This document shows positions 19,619 to 27,784 of a stretch of DNA of 64,000 nt, in pieces (within the stretch, counting starts at the first letter, position 1; every line of letters begins with the position of its first letter). This DNA comes from Enterococcus_D entomosocium. Its GTDB lineage: Bacteria; Bacillota; Bacilli; Lactobacillales; Enterococcaceae. Location of the stretch: NCBI RefSeq assembly GCF_030441895.1, contig NZ_JARJAS010000014.1, one strand, 5' to 3'. Below the pieces are notes generated by a model. That model had not been told where the DNA came from. It did not search any database and saw nothing but the letters and a program-made list of their open reading frames with translations. Position numbers and translations under genes: made by a program.

Positions 19619-20110
19619 GTCATTTTTTCCTTGATCATGATCGACCAGAATATCGATCGGTGTTCCTTCATTCAAGTGCTCCGACAAAAATACCACCAAT
19701 TCAGCTAACGGTTGTTTGAATTTCATTAATGGTCCCCGCATCCCTTTTCGAAAATAGTTCATCTTGATGGGCTGCCCTTCCTTTTCTTGAAATAATACGA
19801 CCCGATCAATGTCTTGGTACAGTACCCCTTTAATACTCATTGGATGGACAATAATTCGATCTAGGGCTAACCCGCGGCTGTCTAGCACAAAGCTTAAAAA
19901 GACAAAACCTGAAACGATTCCTCGCACCTGATTATCCAATTGGTCATCCATCATCAACATGGATAGGATAATCATTACTGAAAAGATCGTAATAGCGATT
20001 TTGCTTAGTTTGCGCTCAACAGCAATAAAGTGAATCTCTTTGCGTACCACCAATAAATAGAGGTACAAAACGATCGTAAAGGCACACATCAATAGCGTTA
20101 ACCCACTCAT
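19616..20110 (-). CDS. Uncharacterised membrane protein
   Basis: I do not recognise this 164-residue protein. About the first 80 residues form three hydrophobic helices (near residues 4-22, 38-54 and 62-78). The remaining soluble part (IIVHPMSIKGVLYQDIDRVVLFQ...) looks like a small beta-rich domain of the kind found in bacterial PH-like membrane proteins, but that is only an impression. A GGAGAG site precedes the ATG. The stop codon sits in the shared terminator. Confidence 0.7.
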   Translation of the reverse strand: MSGLTLLMCAFTIVLYLYLLVVRKEIHFIAVERKLSKIAITIFSVMIILSMLMMDDQLDNQVRGIVSGFVFLSFVLDSRGLALDRIIVHPMSIKGVLYQDIDRVVLFQEKEGQPIKMNYFRKGMRGPLMKFKQPLAELVVFLSEHLNEGTPIDILVDHDQGKND

Positions 20111-20247
20111 AAAACTCTCCGTTCTGTTTTCTTTTCCCTATTTTACCAAAAAATGATCTGTTACAAAAGGCTTAGTCTATTTCCTAGGTTTTTTGATATC
20201 TATTTTCACCAGAATTCGGTACAATAAGAAAAAAAGGAGGAATTATC

Positions 20248-20775
20248 ATGAATGCATTTTTTGATAAATTACAACGCTATGACTTGCTTCGTGCCGTCGT
20301 ATATATCGTCTTCGGCTTCATTATCTTGATTGCACCACGATCTGTTTTCAACACGATCGTTTATCTCGTTGCCGGATACATCGCATGTCTAGGGATTATC
20401 AGCTTGTATACGAGCTACAAAGAAAAACAAAAGGGCTATCGCAATGTGCAATCCGTCTCTGGTATCTTACTGTTGATTGCGGCAGCTGCGATTTTAGTTT
20501 TTGCCAAAGGATTACTTGCCATCGTGCCATTTTTCTTAGGAATCATGATCACCATCAGCGGTTGCACCCGATTGATGGCAAGCTTTAACCAAAAACGCAT
20601 TGGCTTACCTTATATCACTAGCTTGATCATCAGTCTATTGATCATTGCTGCAGGGATCATCCTAGTATTGAATCCCTTCGCCACTTGGTTGTTATTCTTC
20701 CAAATTTTTGGCGGGATCTTGATTTTCATGGGTGCCTCCGATGCGGTCAACCATTTTCAACGAAAAAGAGCCTAA
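20248..20775 (+). CDS. DUF308 membrane protein (HdeD-like)
   Basis: Integral membrane protein of 175 residues with six hydrophobic helices in three similar hairpins, the pattern of the DUF308/HdeD family. Function in Gram-positives is unknown; HdeD in enteric bacteria is linked to acid resistance. A very strong AAGGAGG site precedes the ATG. It is monocistronic and divergent from the previous gene. Confidence 0.8.
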   Translation: MNAFFDKLQRYDLLRAVVYIVFGFIILIAPRSVFNTIVYLVAGYIACLGIISLYTSYKEKQKGYRNVQSVSGILLLIAAAAILVFAKGLLAIVPFFLGIMITISGCTRLMASFNQKRIGLPYITSLIISLLIIAAGIILVLNPFATWLLFFQIFGGILIFMGASDAVNHFQRKRA

Positions 20776-20895
20776 TAAATGAGAATGTTTTAAAATTTCC
20801 TACGAATCTAACATCTACATGTAGACTTTTCCCGCTATTCCTTTTAAAATAGGAGATATCAAACAGTCAGTCCATTGACACGCGGGAGGTGCGAC

Positions 20896-21339
20896 ATGAA
20901 GAAAATCAAGCAAGAAGCAAAACATCCAAACGATGTACCGGTAATTTTTTTGACCGATGCAACTGGCAAAGTCGTACGAAAAATCTCGATCAATGAGTGG
21001 CGTGCGTTAAAAGCGAATCCAGAACAAATCGAAGAACTCGATATCAAATTGTATCGTGAAGCGATCAGTTTCTATCTTCAAGAAGACTATGCGAAAGCAA
21101 AAGATCTCTTGCACTTCTTGATCAATAAAACGGACTATAGTCATTACGAATATGTTGAACGATTAGCCAATATCTATCGCATCGAAAATCGTCCTGCTAA
21201 AGAAAAAGTCCTATTGCTGACTGCTTATCATGCAATCAAACCGTTAGAATCCTCTGAAGGAATTCTAAGAAGGATCGAAAATCGATTACAAAAAATCGAT
21301 GCCTTTGATTTTCCAACTTCGACACAATTCAGTCATTAA
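20896..21339 (+). CDS. Conserved hypothetical protein with TPR-like helices
   Basis: Not a family I can name; 147 residues, soluble and charged. Residues 15-45 read like a short beta segment (VPVIFLTDATGKVVRKISINEWRALK is abbreviated here to its character: strand, turn, helix). The rest is helical with a repeat-like pattern (YREAISFYLQEDYAKAKDLL, then YEYVERLANIYRIENRPAKE) suggesting tetratricopeptide-like packing. ATG at 20896 is chosen for the GGGAGGTG site; the frame is open seven codons further. Confidence 0.7.
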   Translation: MKKIKQEAKHPNDVPVIFLTDATGKVVRKISINEWRALKANPEQIEELDIKLYREAISFYLQEDYAKAKDLLHFLINKTDYSHYEYVERLANIYRIENRPAKEKVLLLTAYHAIKPLESSEGILRRIENRLQKIDAFDFPTSTQFSH

Positions 21340-21374
21340 AAAAGCAGCTATCTTTCGATAGCCGCTTTTTTTAT
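21340..21374. terminator. Terminator between convergent genes
   Basis: Stem AAAGCAGCTATC / GATAGCCGCTTT with a TTTC loop and a T run; it also overlaps the end of the convergent ATPase gene. Confidence 0.8.
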
Positions 21375-23305
21375 GCTTCTGGCAGTTTACGCAAAAGACG
21401 TAACCCGTTAAACAATACGATCAATGTACTGCCTTCATGGGCAAATACCCCCAACCCAATGTTCATCATGCCGAATAGATTCAAGCCGACTAATAACGCG
21501 ACGATAAACATGGAGAAAAAAATATTTTGCCAAATGATCCGATCCATCTTCTTCGCTAAGCGATAGGCATATGCAAAACGCGAAAGATCATTCTTCATGA
21601 TCACTGCGTCTCCTACTTCAATCGCAACATCTGACCCTTCCCCCATCGCAAAGCCGATGTCTGCTTGAACAAGTGCAGGGGCATCATTGATACCATCACC
21701 CACCATGGCGGTTTGTCCGTATGCTTCTTGGAGTGCTCGTACCGCTTCCGCTTTGTTCTCAGGCAAAACATTGGCAGCCACTTGGTCAACCTTTAAGCGC
21801 TGACCGATTGCTTCACCAGCAGAAGCACTGTCTCCGGTGATCATAACAGTATGGATACCTTCATTTTTCAAATAATGAATCACAGAAGCTGCCTGTTCGT
21901 TCGGCTCATCCATCAATGCGATGATCGCCGTAACCTCTTCGTTGATGGAAAACACGACCATTGTTTTTCCTTGCGCTTCCAATTGACGGTACTGTTGCTC
22001 CATCAAACCTGTTAACTGGGTGTTTTCGGTTCTTTTTCCTAATCGATAGGTTTTTGTTCCTGCGACGGCACCTAAACCGGAACCAATCTCGTTTGTGACA
22101 GTCAACTGTTCGATTTCTCGTATTTTCTCTGTCTTCTCGAAATAAGTAACGATCGCATCTGCTAATGGGTGGTTGGCTTGCTTTTCCATCGAAACGATGA
22201 CCGCTGCTGCCTCTGCTCGATCGATCGTATCAGCGAAAACGGCTTCCGTGACTGTAGGTTTTCCGACGGTCAAAGTTCCCGTTTTGTCAAAAGCCACCGC
22301 TTTGATCTGAGCGAAATTGGTCAAGTAATTGCTCCCTTTAAAAAGAATCCCTTTTTTCGCTAGATTCGAGATCGCCGATAAACTAGCAGGGACGGCGCTT
22401 GCCGCTAAAGCACAAGGAGAAGCCGCAATCATCATTACGATCCCACGATAAAAACTTGTATACCAATCCCAACCAAAGAGAAACGGTGCAGTCAAAATGA
22501 ACAAAGGAACTGCAATGAAAACAACTGTTACATAGATTGGTTCGATTTTTTTGATTCGTGTTTCGGTCGGTGATTGATTTGATTGCGCCGCTTCCACCAC
22601 TGAAAGAATTTTTGCGAAGACTGTTTCAGAGCTGTCTTTCGTGACTTCCATCAAAAATGTGCCGTTTCCATTAATCGTACTCCCATAGACTTCGTCTCCT
22701 GTAGTCTTTTCTCGAGGAATACTTTCCCCATTGATCGAAGCTTCATTGATGGCACTCGTTCCAGAAAGGATTACGCCATCTGTTGCTAACTGATCACCAG
22801 GTAGCACTTGCAAAATATCTCCTTTTTTTATCTCAGAAGCGGCAATTTTTTTGGTTTTCCCATCCGGACCCATCAAACGGGCTTCCGTGGGATTCAATTT
22901 GAGAAGATTGGTGATTTCTCTTCGACTTTGTCCCTCGGCGTATTCTTCTAAGAAGTGAGCGCCTGCAAAAATCAAAATCAACAAAGCTGCTTCATTAAAA
23001 TTTCCTATGACCATGGAACCAATCGCTGCCAACAACATCAAAAGATGTACATTCGGTGTGAATCGCCGATTGGCTCTGGTACTCTTTATGGTATCCTCGA
23101 TTCCTTCCCACGAAATGTGATAACCTGCTAATAAAACCGCAGCAAAATAAAACCCATCTTTCACCCATTGGTTCGGAACAAAAAGTGCCAGTATAAAGAG
23201 CAGTAAGCCTACAAAATAAATGTTACGTGGGAGAGTCCCATGATCGTGAGTATGAGAATGCCCCTCCGTTTTTGTGTGATCATGTTGACAAGTATGTTCA
23301 GCCAT
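21371..23305 (-). CDS. P1B-4-type heavy-metal transporting ATPase
   Basis: Transition-metal exporter in the cell membrane, 644 residues. A His-rich N-terminal tail (residues 4-22) is followed by eight membrane helices. The transport motif is SPC at 296-298, the phosphorylated Asp340 is in DKTGTLT, and the last helix carries HEGST at 623-627. SPC plus HEG[ST]T defines the P1B-4 group (PfeT/FrvA/CtpD/ZosA relatives), which exports Fe(II), Co(II) or Zn(II), not the Cd/Zn CPC type. The ATG at 23305 has GAGGAGG eight bases before it. Two operator-like dyads lie in its promoter. Confidence 0.92.
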   Translation of the reverse strand: MAEHTCQHDHTKTEGHSHTHDHGTLPRNIYFVGLLLFILALFVPNQWVKDGFYFAAVLLAGYHISWEGIEDTIKSTRANRRFTPNVHLLMLLAAIGSMVIGNFNEAALLILIFAGAHFLEEYAEGQSRREITNLLKLNPTEARLMGPDGKTKKIAASEIKKGDILQVLPGDQLATDGVILSGTSAINEASINGESIPREKTTGDEVYGSTINGNGTFLMEVTKDSSETVFAKILSVVEAAQSNQSPTETRIKKIEPIYVTVVFIAVPLFILTAPFLFGWDWYTSFYRGIVMMIAASPCALAASAVPASLSAISNLAKKGILFKGSNYLTNFAQIKAVAFDKTGTLTVGKPTVTEAVFADTIDRAEAAAVIVSMEKQANHPLADAIVTYFEKTEKIREIEQLTVTNEIGSGLGAVAGTKTYRLGKRTENTQLTGLMEQQYRQLEAQGKTMVVFSINEEVTAIIALMDEPNEQAASVIHYLKNEGIHTVMITGDSASAGEAIGQRLKVDQVAANVLPENKAEAVRALQEAYGQTAMVGDGINDAPALVQADIGFAMGEGSDVAIEVGDAVIMKNDLSRFAYAYRLAKKMDRIIWQNIFFSMFIVALLVGLNLFGMMNIGLGVFAHEGSTLIVLFNGLRLLRKLPEA

Positions 23306-23333
23306 CAGTAAAACCTCCTCTAGTCCATCTATC

Positions 23334-23393
23334 ATATGAACGATCAATCATATTTATAGACTTATTATATATGAATAAACAATCATATGTCAA
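23334..23393 (-). promoter_or_regulatory. Metal-responsive promoter with two operator dyads
   Basis: On the minus strand TTGACA (23388-23393) and TATAAT (23364-23369) are 18 bases apart. The spacer is filled by a 20-bp dyad (plus-strand ATATGAATAAACAATCATAT, 23369-23388). A second copy, 17 of 20 identical, lies 35 bp downstream at 23334-23353, inside the transcript. The form resembles ArsR/SmtB-family (CzrA-like) metal sensor sites. Confidence 0.7.
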
Positions 23394-23432
23394 CCGAAAG
23401 AAGTTTTTCTTGTGAAATGTAAGCGTTTTGGG

Positions 23433-23461
23433 TTTTGTGATTCCTTATGGCATGCTAGAAT
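23433..23461 (+). promoter_or_regulatory. Probable promoter of the Rnf-like operon
   Basis: Extended -10 TGCTAGAAT (box TAGAAT at 23456-23461) with a weak TTTTGT 17 bases upstream. A partial cre-like sequence ATGTAAGCGTTTT lies just before the -35, which is too imperfect to call. Confidence 0.45.
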
Positions 23462-23489
23462 AAACTTAGGAGAGAAAGGAGTGTTGGTT

Positions 23490-24827
23490 ATGAGAACATT
23501 TACTGGCGGTATTTCACTAAGTCCCCCATTAAAAATGTTAAAAGAAAAATTAATGATCGAACAAGATGAAATTCTTACCTTTTCACCCACGATGGTCTTT
23601 ATCCCTTTAGCACAACATATTGGTGCTCCGGTGGAACCGATTGTTTCCGTTGGTGATTACGTCAAGCAAGGGCAAGTGATCGCTGAGTCTGATGCGTTTG
23701 TATCTGCCAAAATTCATGCATCTGTTTCGGGTAAAATCGTCGACATGGTCGATTGGCCGAATCAAAACAATGAAGAAGGAAAAACCATCATCATTGAAAA
23801 TGATTATGCTTATCAAAATGATTTTTTGTCAGCCCCCTTCGACTGGCAATCTGCTGCTAACGAAACCATCCTCAACAAAATCCGTCAAGGCGGCGTCGCC
23901 GGCAAAGGCGGTGCAACGTTTCCCACCCATGTCAAATTCAGTATTGATGAAACCCAAAAAATCCATACTTTGATCTTAAATGGTTCTGAATGTGAGCCGT
24001 TCTTACGCAGTGATGCTTTCTTAATGCAAAAAGAAGCCCAGAAAATCATTCACGGTGCAAAGATCGCCCAAAAGTTACTGGATGGTCCAAAAATCATAAT
24101 AGGCATCGAAGATGACAAACCAAGAGCCATTTCAGCCATGCAAGCCGCAAGTGCAGAGGATGACACGATAGAAGTCGTTACTGTCCCAACTGTTTATCCA
24201 ACCGGTGGTGAAAAGCAGTTAGTAGAGTTATTGACCGATCAAGAGGTGCCGTTAGGTGGTTTGACTGCCGATATCGGTATCGTCTTGATCAATGTTGCCA
24301 CCAGCTTTGCCATCGCCGAAGCGGTCTGTTATGACAAACCGTTGATTGAACGCTATACAACCGTTACCGGCGATGTTCAAAATCCCTGCATCGTCAAAAA
24401 TCCGTTAGGAACACTCGCAGGAGAATTGATCGACTTTGCCGGCGGCTTTCAAGGAGCCCCCAGCAAATTGATTCTTGGTGGACCAATGATGGGAAAATCC
24501 GTCAAAACCTTGAAAGTTCCGGTCACCAAAGGCAGCAACGGCATCGTTGTTTTTAATGAAGAAACCGATTGGCTCTATGCCGAAAATCCCTGTATTCGCT
24601 GCAACAAATGTGTCGAAGCTTGTCCAATGCGCCTCATGCCAATGGAGATCGATCAGTTTTATCGAGCGGGGGATTATCAAAAGTGTGAAGAATTATTGGC
24701 AGAAGCATGTATCAATTGTGGTGCCTGTACCTTCGTCTGCCCAGCTAAACGTTCCTTAGCTGCCAATATCACTGCCGCAAAAGGCAAAGTTGCCCAGTTG
24801 CAAAAGGAGGCGAAGGAAAGTGCCTGA
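23490..24827 (+). CDS. rnfC: RnfC-like electron transport subunit
   Basis: Membrane-associated, NADH/flavin- and iron-sulfur-binding subunit of Rnf-type complexes, 445 residues. An N-terminal barrel-sandwich segment (VGDYVKQGQVIAESD) precedes the nucleotide-binding GVAGKGGATFPTHVK stretch and the SLBB-like region. Two 4Fe-4S motifs begin at Cys368 (CIRCNKCVEACP) and Cys407 (CINCGACTFVCP). ATG at 23490 chosen for AGGAG eight bases before it. The gene overlaps the next by 8 bases. Unusually only three rnf-type genes follow in this operon. Confidence 0.9.
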   Translation: MRTFTGGISLSPPLKMLKEKLMIEQDEILTFSPTMVFIPLAQHIGAPVEPIVSVGDYVKQGQVIAESDAFVSAKIHASVSGKIVDMVDWPNQNNEEGKTIIIENDYAYQNDFLSAPFDWQSAANETILNKIRQGGVAGKGGATFPTHVKFSIDETQKIHTLILNGSECEPFLRSDAFLMQKEAQKIIHGAKIAQKLLDGPKIIIGIEDDKPRAISAMQAASAEDDTIEVVTVPTVYPTGGEKQLVELLTDQEVPLGGLTADIGIVLINVATSFAIAEAVCYDKPLIERYTTVTGDVQNPCIVKNPLGTLAGELIDFAGGFQGAPSKLILGGPMMGKSVKTLKVPVTKGSNGIVVFNEETDWLYAENPCIRCNKCVEACPMRLMPMEIDQFYRAGDYQKCEELLAEACINCGACTFVCPAKRSLAANITAAKGKVAQLQKEAKESA

Positions 24828-25890
24828 TTATTACAAGGATTCCGATAGCGAACGTCTCTTTCAGCAAAGGAAAAATCAAGAAACACCCCCAAGCCCCCAT
24901 ATTCGCAGCAATGACGAGACCATTAAAATCATGGGGTGTGTGGTATTAGCCTTGCTGCCAGCAGTTTTATTCTCTGGCTACCTTTTTGGATTGAAAGTTT
25001 ATGGCTTGTTTTTCATTGCACTAGCCACGGCGTTTGCTGCCGACGGACTTTGGTCCTATCTTGTCAAACGGCCGTTTCGCTTCGATTTAAGCATCGTCGT
25101 GACGGCCTTGCTTTTAACGATGAACCTCCCACCAACCGCACCTTGGTATTTTCCCGTGATTGGGGTGGCGTTTGCCGTAATCATCGTCAAAGAATTTTTT
25201 GGCGGTATTGGTTATAATTTTCTAAATCCAGCCCTCGGCGGTCGAGCCCTGTTGATTGGCTTGTTTTATAACCAAATGTTTCTAATCAGTTGGCCTGATC
25301 CACCTTTTGGCAGCATCGCACCTGATGTCGTTTCGCAGGCTACAGCGAACGATGTTGTTTCTGGTGCCACACCATTAGCTGTCATGAAAGCAGGAGAAAC
25401 GTTGAGTGGCTCTGAACTAGTGGATGCCTTTTTAGGATTTACCGGAGGACGAATCGGTGAAACCAGTGCCTTACTTTTACTGTTGGGTGGGATTTTTCTC
25501 GTTTACAAGAAAATCATCTCCCCTCGTATCCCACTGATTATCTTTGCGACGATCGGGCTCTTTGCTTTTATCCTTGGTCCAGAAGGACTTTTTACTGGCA
25601 GTTGGCAAACGGTCATCGGTCATATCATCAGTGGTGGTGCCATGTTGGGTGCGATTTATATGGCGACTGATTATTCTTCGACACCAGGAACAAAAGCAGG
25701 AGAAAATCTTTTTGCCTTAGGCGTTGGCCTCCTCGTTGTGCTCTTCCGTTTCTTTGGTTTTACAAATGAAGGCATGAGCTATGCCATCTTGATCATGAAT
25801 TGTTTCACCCCACTTATTGATCGCTTCTTACGCCTTCGCATATTAGGGGAAGGAAAAAAGACCCCGTTCAACCTTAAAATCATGAGCTAA
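24820..25890 (+). CDS. rnfD: RnfD/NqrB-like membrane subunit
   Basis: Integral membrane flavoprotein subunit, 356 residues, with about ten hydrophobic helices. The covalent FMN attachment site of the family (S-G-A-T) is present as DVVSGATPLAV at about residue 180. The GTG start at 24820 is preceded by AGGAGG nine bases upstream, inside the end of rnfC. It needs a flavin transferase (ApbE), which is not in this window. Electron transfer from RnfC to an unknown acceptor is inferred. Confidence 0.88.
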   Translation: MPDYYKDSDSERLFQQRKNQETPPSPHIRSNDETIKIMGCVVLALLPAVLFSGYLFGLKVYGLFFIALATAFAADGLWSYLVKRPFRFDLSIVVTALLLTMNLPPTAPWYFPVIGVAFAVIIVKEFFGGIGYNFLNPALGGRALLIGLFYNQMFLISWPDPPFGSIAPDVVSQATANDVVSGATPLAVMKAGETLSGSELVDAFLGFTGGRIGETSALLLLLGGIFLVYKKIISPRIPLIIFATIGLFAFILGPEGLFTGSWQTVIGHIISGGAMLGAIYMATDYSSTPGTKAGENLFALGVGLLVVLFRFFGFTNEGMSYAILIMNCFTPLIDRFLRLRILGEGKKTPFNLKIMS

Positions 25891-25913
25891 ATCGTAAAAA
25901 AGGAGGGTTCCTT

Positions 25914-26486
25914 ATGATGATCGCCAATCGGCTAGTGGTCTTTCTAGTCATTCTACTCACAAATTACGCCTGTCAAAATTTGGCACCAACCGTCAAAGAG
26001 AAAAAACCGAACGTGACGACACGGGTGGTTTTCCTCTCAGGGATCATTGCGGTCGCTTACTTGTTCAGTGGGTTAAGCTTTTATCTTTTACTTCAAAATC
26101 GTTTCGTCTATGGCAATCAAGTGGTCACCAACTTGGTAAGTGCTGCCATCATCGCCTTGATTGCGGGGGGCTTGTGTTTACTGATCGTTCCTGCAAAAAA
26201 ACGTTTCTTGACGAATGATCTAAAAAAGACGACCCTAGTCAGTGTCTTCTTGCTGACGATCGCCACCGTGACCCAATTTCCCTATACCGATTATTTAACC
26301 AATTTATTTGTTGCTGTAGGCATGTATTTCCTCTTTTCTTGTGCTTTGTCAGGGGTTCATACACGGAATCAAATTGCCACGATTCCGCCAATTCTAAAAG
26401 GTTTACCACTGGATATCGTAACACTTTTTCTATTCTATCTAAGCTTTTCCTTTCTCAATGGTGTCTTCTTCAATTATTTATTCTAA
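25914..26486 (+). CDS. RnfA/RnfE-like membrane protein
   Basis: 190 residues and six hydrophobic helices, the same length and topology as RnfA and RnfE. The N-terminal LLTNYACQNLAPTV aligns by position with the NN...GLCPF segment of RnfA, keeping one cysteine. The second RnfA/E cysteine (TNC) has no clear match, though a CALSG occurs later. I treat it as a diverged member. Strong AGGAGG site and 23-base spacing make it part of the operon. No RnfB or RnfG gene follows. Confidence 0.7.
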   Translation: MMIANRLVVFLVILLTNYACQNLAPTVKEKKPNVTTRVVFLSGIIAVAYLFSGLSFYLLLQNRFVYGNQVVTNLVSAAIIALIAGGLCLLIVPAKKRFLTNDLKKTTLVSVFLLTIATVTQFPYTDYLTNLFVAVGMYFLFSCALSGVHTRNQIATIPPILKGLPLDIVTLFLFYLSFSFLNGVFFNYLF

Positions 26487-26489
26487 ACA

Positions 26490-26531
26490 AAAAGCAAGTC
26501 CCGCTTTGGCAGCGGAACTTGCTTATTTTTT
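26490..26531 (+). terminator. Terminator of the Rnf-like operon
   Basis: Stem AAGCAAGTCCCGCT / AGCGGAACTTGCTT with one mismatch, followed by ATTTTTTG. Confidence 0.8.
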
Positions 26532-26720
26532 GCGGAATAACTCTCTGAAGGAACCGATCAAAAAACCAGTCGAAAAAGCATTTTGTGCTTTTTGCTCTTT
26601 TTCAGCAGCGATTTTTTGTCGGGTTCGCAGCCCCTTATTGGCATTTTTGGACTTCTTCCCTTCACGGAGTTCTTTCGAAGCCTTTTGAAACTCATTTGAG
26701 AAACGATTATACCCAACCAT
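26523..26720 (-). CDS. Small basic hypothetical protein
   Basis: 65 residues, rich in Lys and Arg, with the soluble charged middle KSKNANKGLRTRQKIAAEKEQKA cut here to its first part in concept and a short hydrophobic patch (FSTGFLIGSF). No family recognised. It is accepted as a gene because an AAGGAGG site lies at ideal spacing before the ATG and a promoter sits upstream. It is convergent with the Rnf-like operon and overlaps that terminator. Confidence 0.65.
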   Translation of the reverse strand: MVGYNRFSNEFQKASKELREGKKSKNANKGLRTRQKIAAEKEQKAQNAFSTGFLIGSFRELFRKK

Positions 26721-26748
26721 GTCGTTTCCCTCCTTTCTTTGTGCTTGA

Positions 26749-26795
26749 CCTATAATAACGAGGATTTATTATAGGAATTGCCTTTCTGATGCAAA
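26749..26795. promoter_or_regulatory. Divergent promoter region with a perfect dyad
   Basis: The perfect inverted repeat CCTATAATAA-N7-TTATTATAGG (26749-26775) contains a -10 box for each direction. For the minus strand TTTGCA (26790-26795) and TATAAT (26768-26773) are 16 bases apart. It could be a regulator site or a chance symmetry of two -10 boxes. Confidence 0.5.
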
Positions 26796-26855
26796 TCAGG
26801 TAACATAACAGACAGAAAGATGATTTATCCCAGGTTTATCAGAAAGGAAGATCCC

Positions 26856-27128
26856 ATGAACGAAACCCACACTGGATTGTTAGTCAATAGCCGCGTTTTT
26901 CAAGAAACGCCAATGATGCTGACAGGTATCCAACTTTTAGAAGACCACAAAATCGTAAATTGCATTATTAAGGATCGCTACTTAGCCAGCTATGTCTTAC
27001 GCCTTCCATTAAATAAATACCAATTAGAAGTTGAAGGAAAATGGAACAAGCGGGAACAGTTAGTGATCAAACATATGAAGATCAAGAATATCGATGAATT
27101 TATTAAAATCGTCGGTACGCCAGAATAA
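26856..27128 (+). CDS. Small conserved hypothetical protein
   Basis: 90 residues from the ATG at 26856, chosen for the AAAGGAAG site. Alternating hydrophobic pattern (SYVLRLPLNKYQLEVEGKWNKREQLVIKHMKIKN spans the core) suggests a small all-beta, OB-like fold, but I cannot assign a family. Followed directly by a terminator, so it is monocistronic. Confidence 0.65.
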   Translation: MNETHTGLLVNSRVFQETPMMLTGIQLLEDHKIVNCIIKDRYLASYVLRLPLNKYQLEVEGKWNKREQLVIKHMKIKNIDEFIKIVGTPE

Positions 27129-27138
27129 CAGGACTCAC

Positions 27139-27176
27139 GAAAAGCAAGTGCAGACAACTGCCCTTGCTTTTTTTCT
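27139..27176 (+). terminator. Terminator
   Basis: AAAGCAAGTGCAG / CTGCCCTTGCTTT stem, four-base loop, then seven T's. Confidence 0.8.
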
Positions 27177-27217
27177 GAAAAAATCCAGCTGATTTTTCCC
27201 GCGTGTTCCTCCGATGT

Positions 27218-27577
27218 TTATCGCGACATTCTGGTAAACCGATCGATCAAGGCTTTTTGCTCCTCTTTGATACCGATCGCCAACGGTTTGATCATTAATT
27301 TGACAGTGGACGAAGGTGTCTGAATCTGAACTTTTTTATTTACCACACCGCCTAGTTGTAATTTTGTGATCTCATGGATCATAATTGTCTGCATCCCTTT
27401 TTCATGAAATTGCAGATCTAACTGAATCAAGTGGATTTTTTCTTCGTCAACCACCACGATAAAATACTTTGGTGTTGGCAGGGCAATCATTTTGGCTTCC
27501 TCGGCATAACCAGCCAGTTTTCCATGGAACTTCGCACGGTAGCTTTCTAAATCATCTTTTTTCACGATCCATTTCAT
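27218..27577 (-). CDS. Conserved hypothetical protein
   Basis: About 119 residues, soluble, with a strand-rich pattern (YFIVVVDEEKIHLIQLDLQF, TIMIHEITKLQLGGVV). No family recognised; it might be a PH-like or lipid-binding domain but nothing proves it. Two starts are possible: ATG at 27577 with AAGGA eleven bases away, or ATG at 27589, which sits too close to the same site. No terminator seen after it. Confidence 0.6.
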   Translation of the reverse strand: MKWIVKKDDLESYRAKFHGKLAGYAEEAKMIALPTPKYFIVVVDEEKIHLIQLDLQFHEKGMQTIMIHEITKLQLGGVVNKKVQIQTPSSTVKLMIKPLAIGIKEEQKALIDRFTRMSR

Positions 27578-27746
27578 CAAAAGCCACATCCTTCCTTAGC
27601 TACCTTAAGGATACCTGCAGAAAACGCTTTTGCACAACAATATGCCTGCTTGTTTCCTCACATAGCCCCATTCAACACGTTTGATCATCAAAGACTTTTC
27701 CTCTAGACATAGACGTTTTTGTCACCACGACTGCTGAGTCAAGTAA

Positions 27747-27784
27747 AAAGACAGCGAGGCGCTTAGTGCCCTTCGCTGTCTTTA
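27747..27784 (-). terminator. Terminator of the ECF/DUF4430 operon
   Basis: Minus-strand stem AAAGACAGCGA / TCGCTGTCTTT followed by T's; the 5' arm begins inside the last codons of the S-component gene. Confidence 0.8.

Noticed and set aside
27614..27633. cre-like palindrome TGCAGAAAACGCTTTTGCA
   Set aside because: It has the AAAACGCTTTT core but lacks the outer TG/CA positions of the cre consensus.
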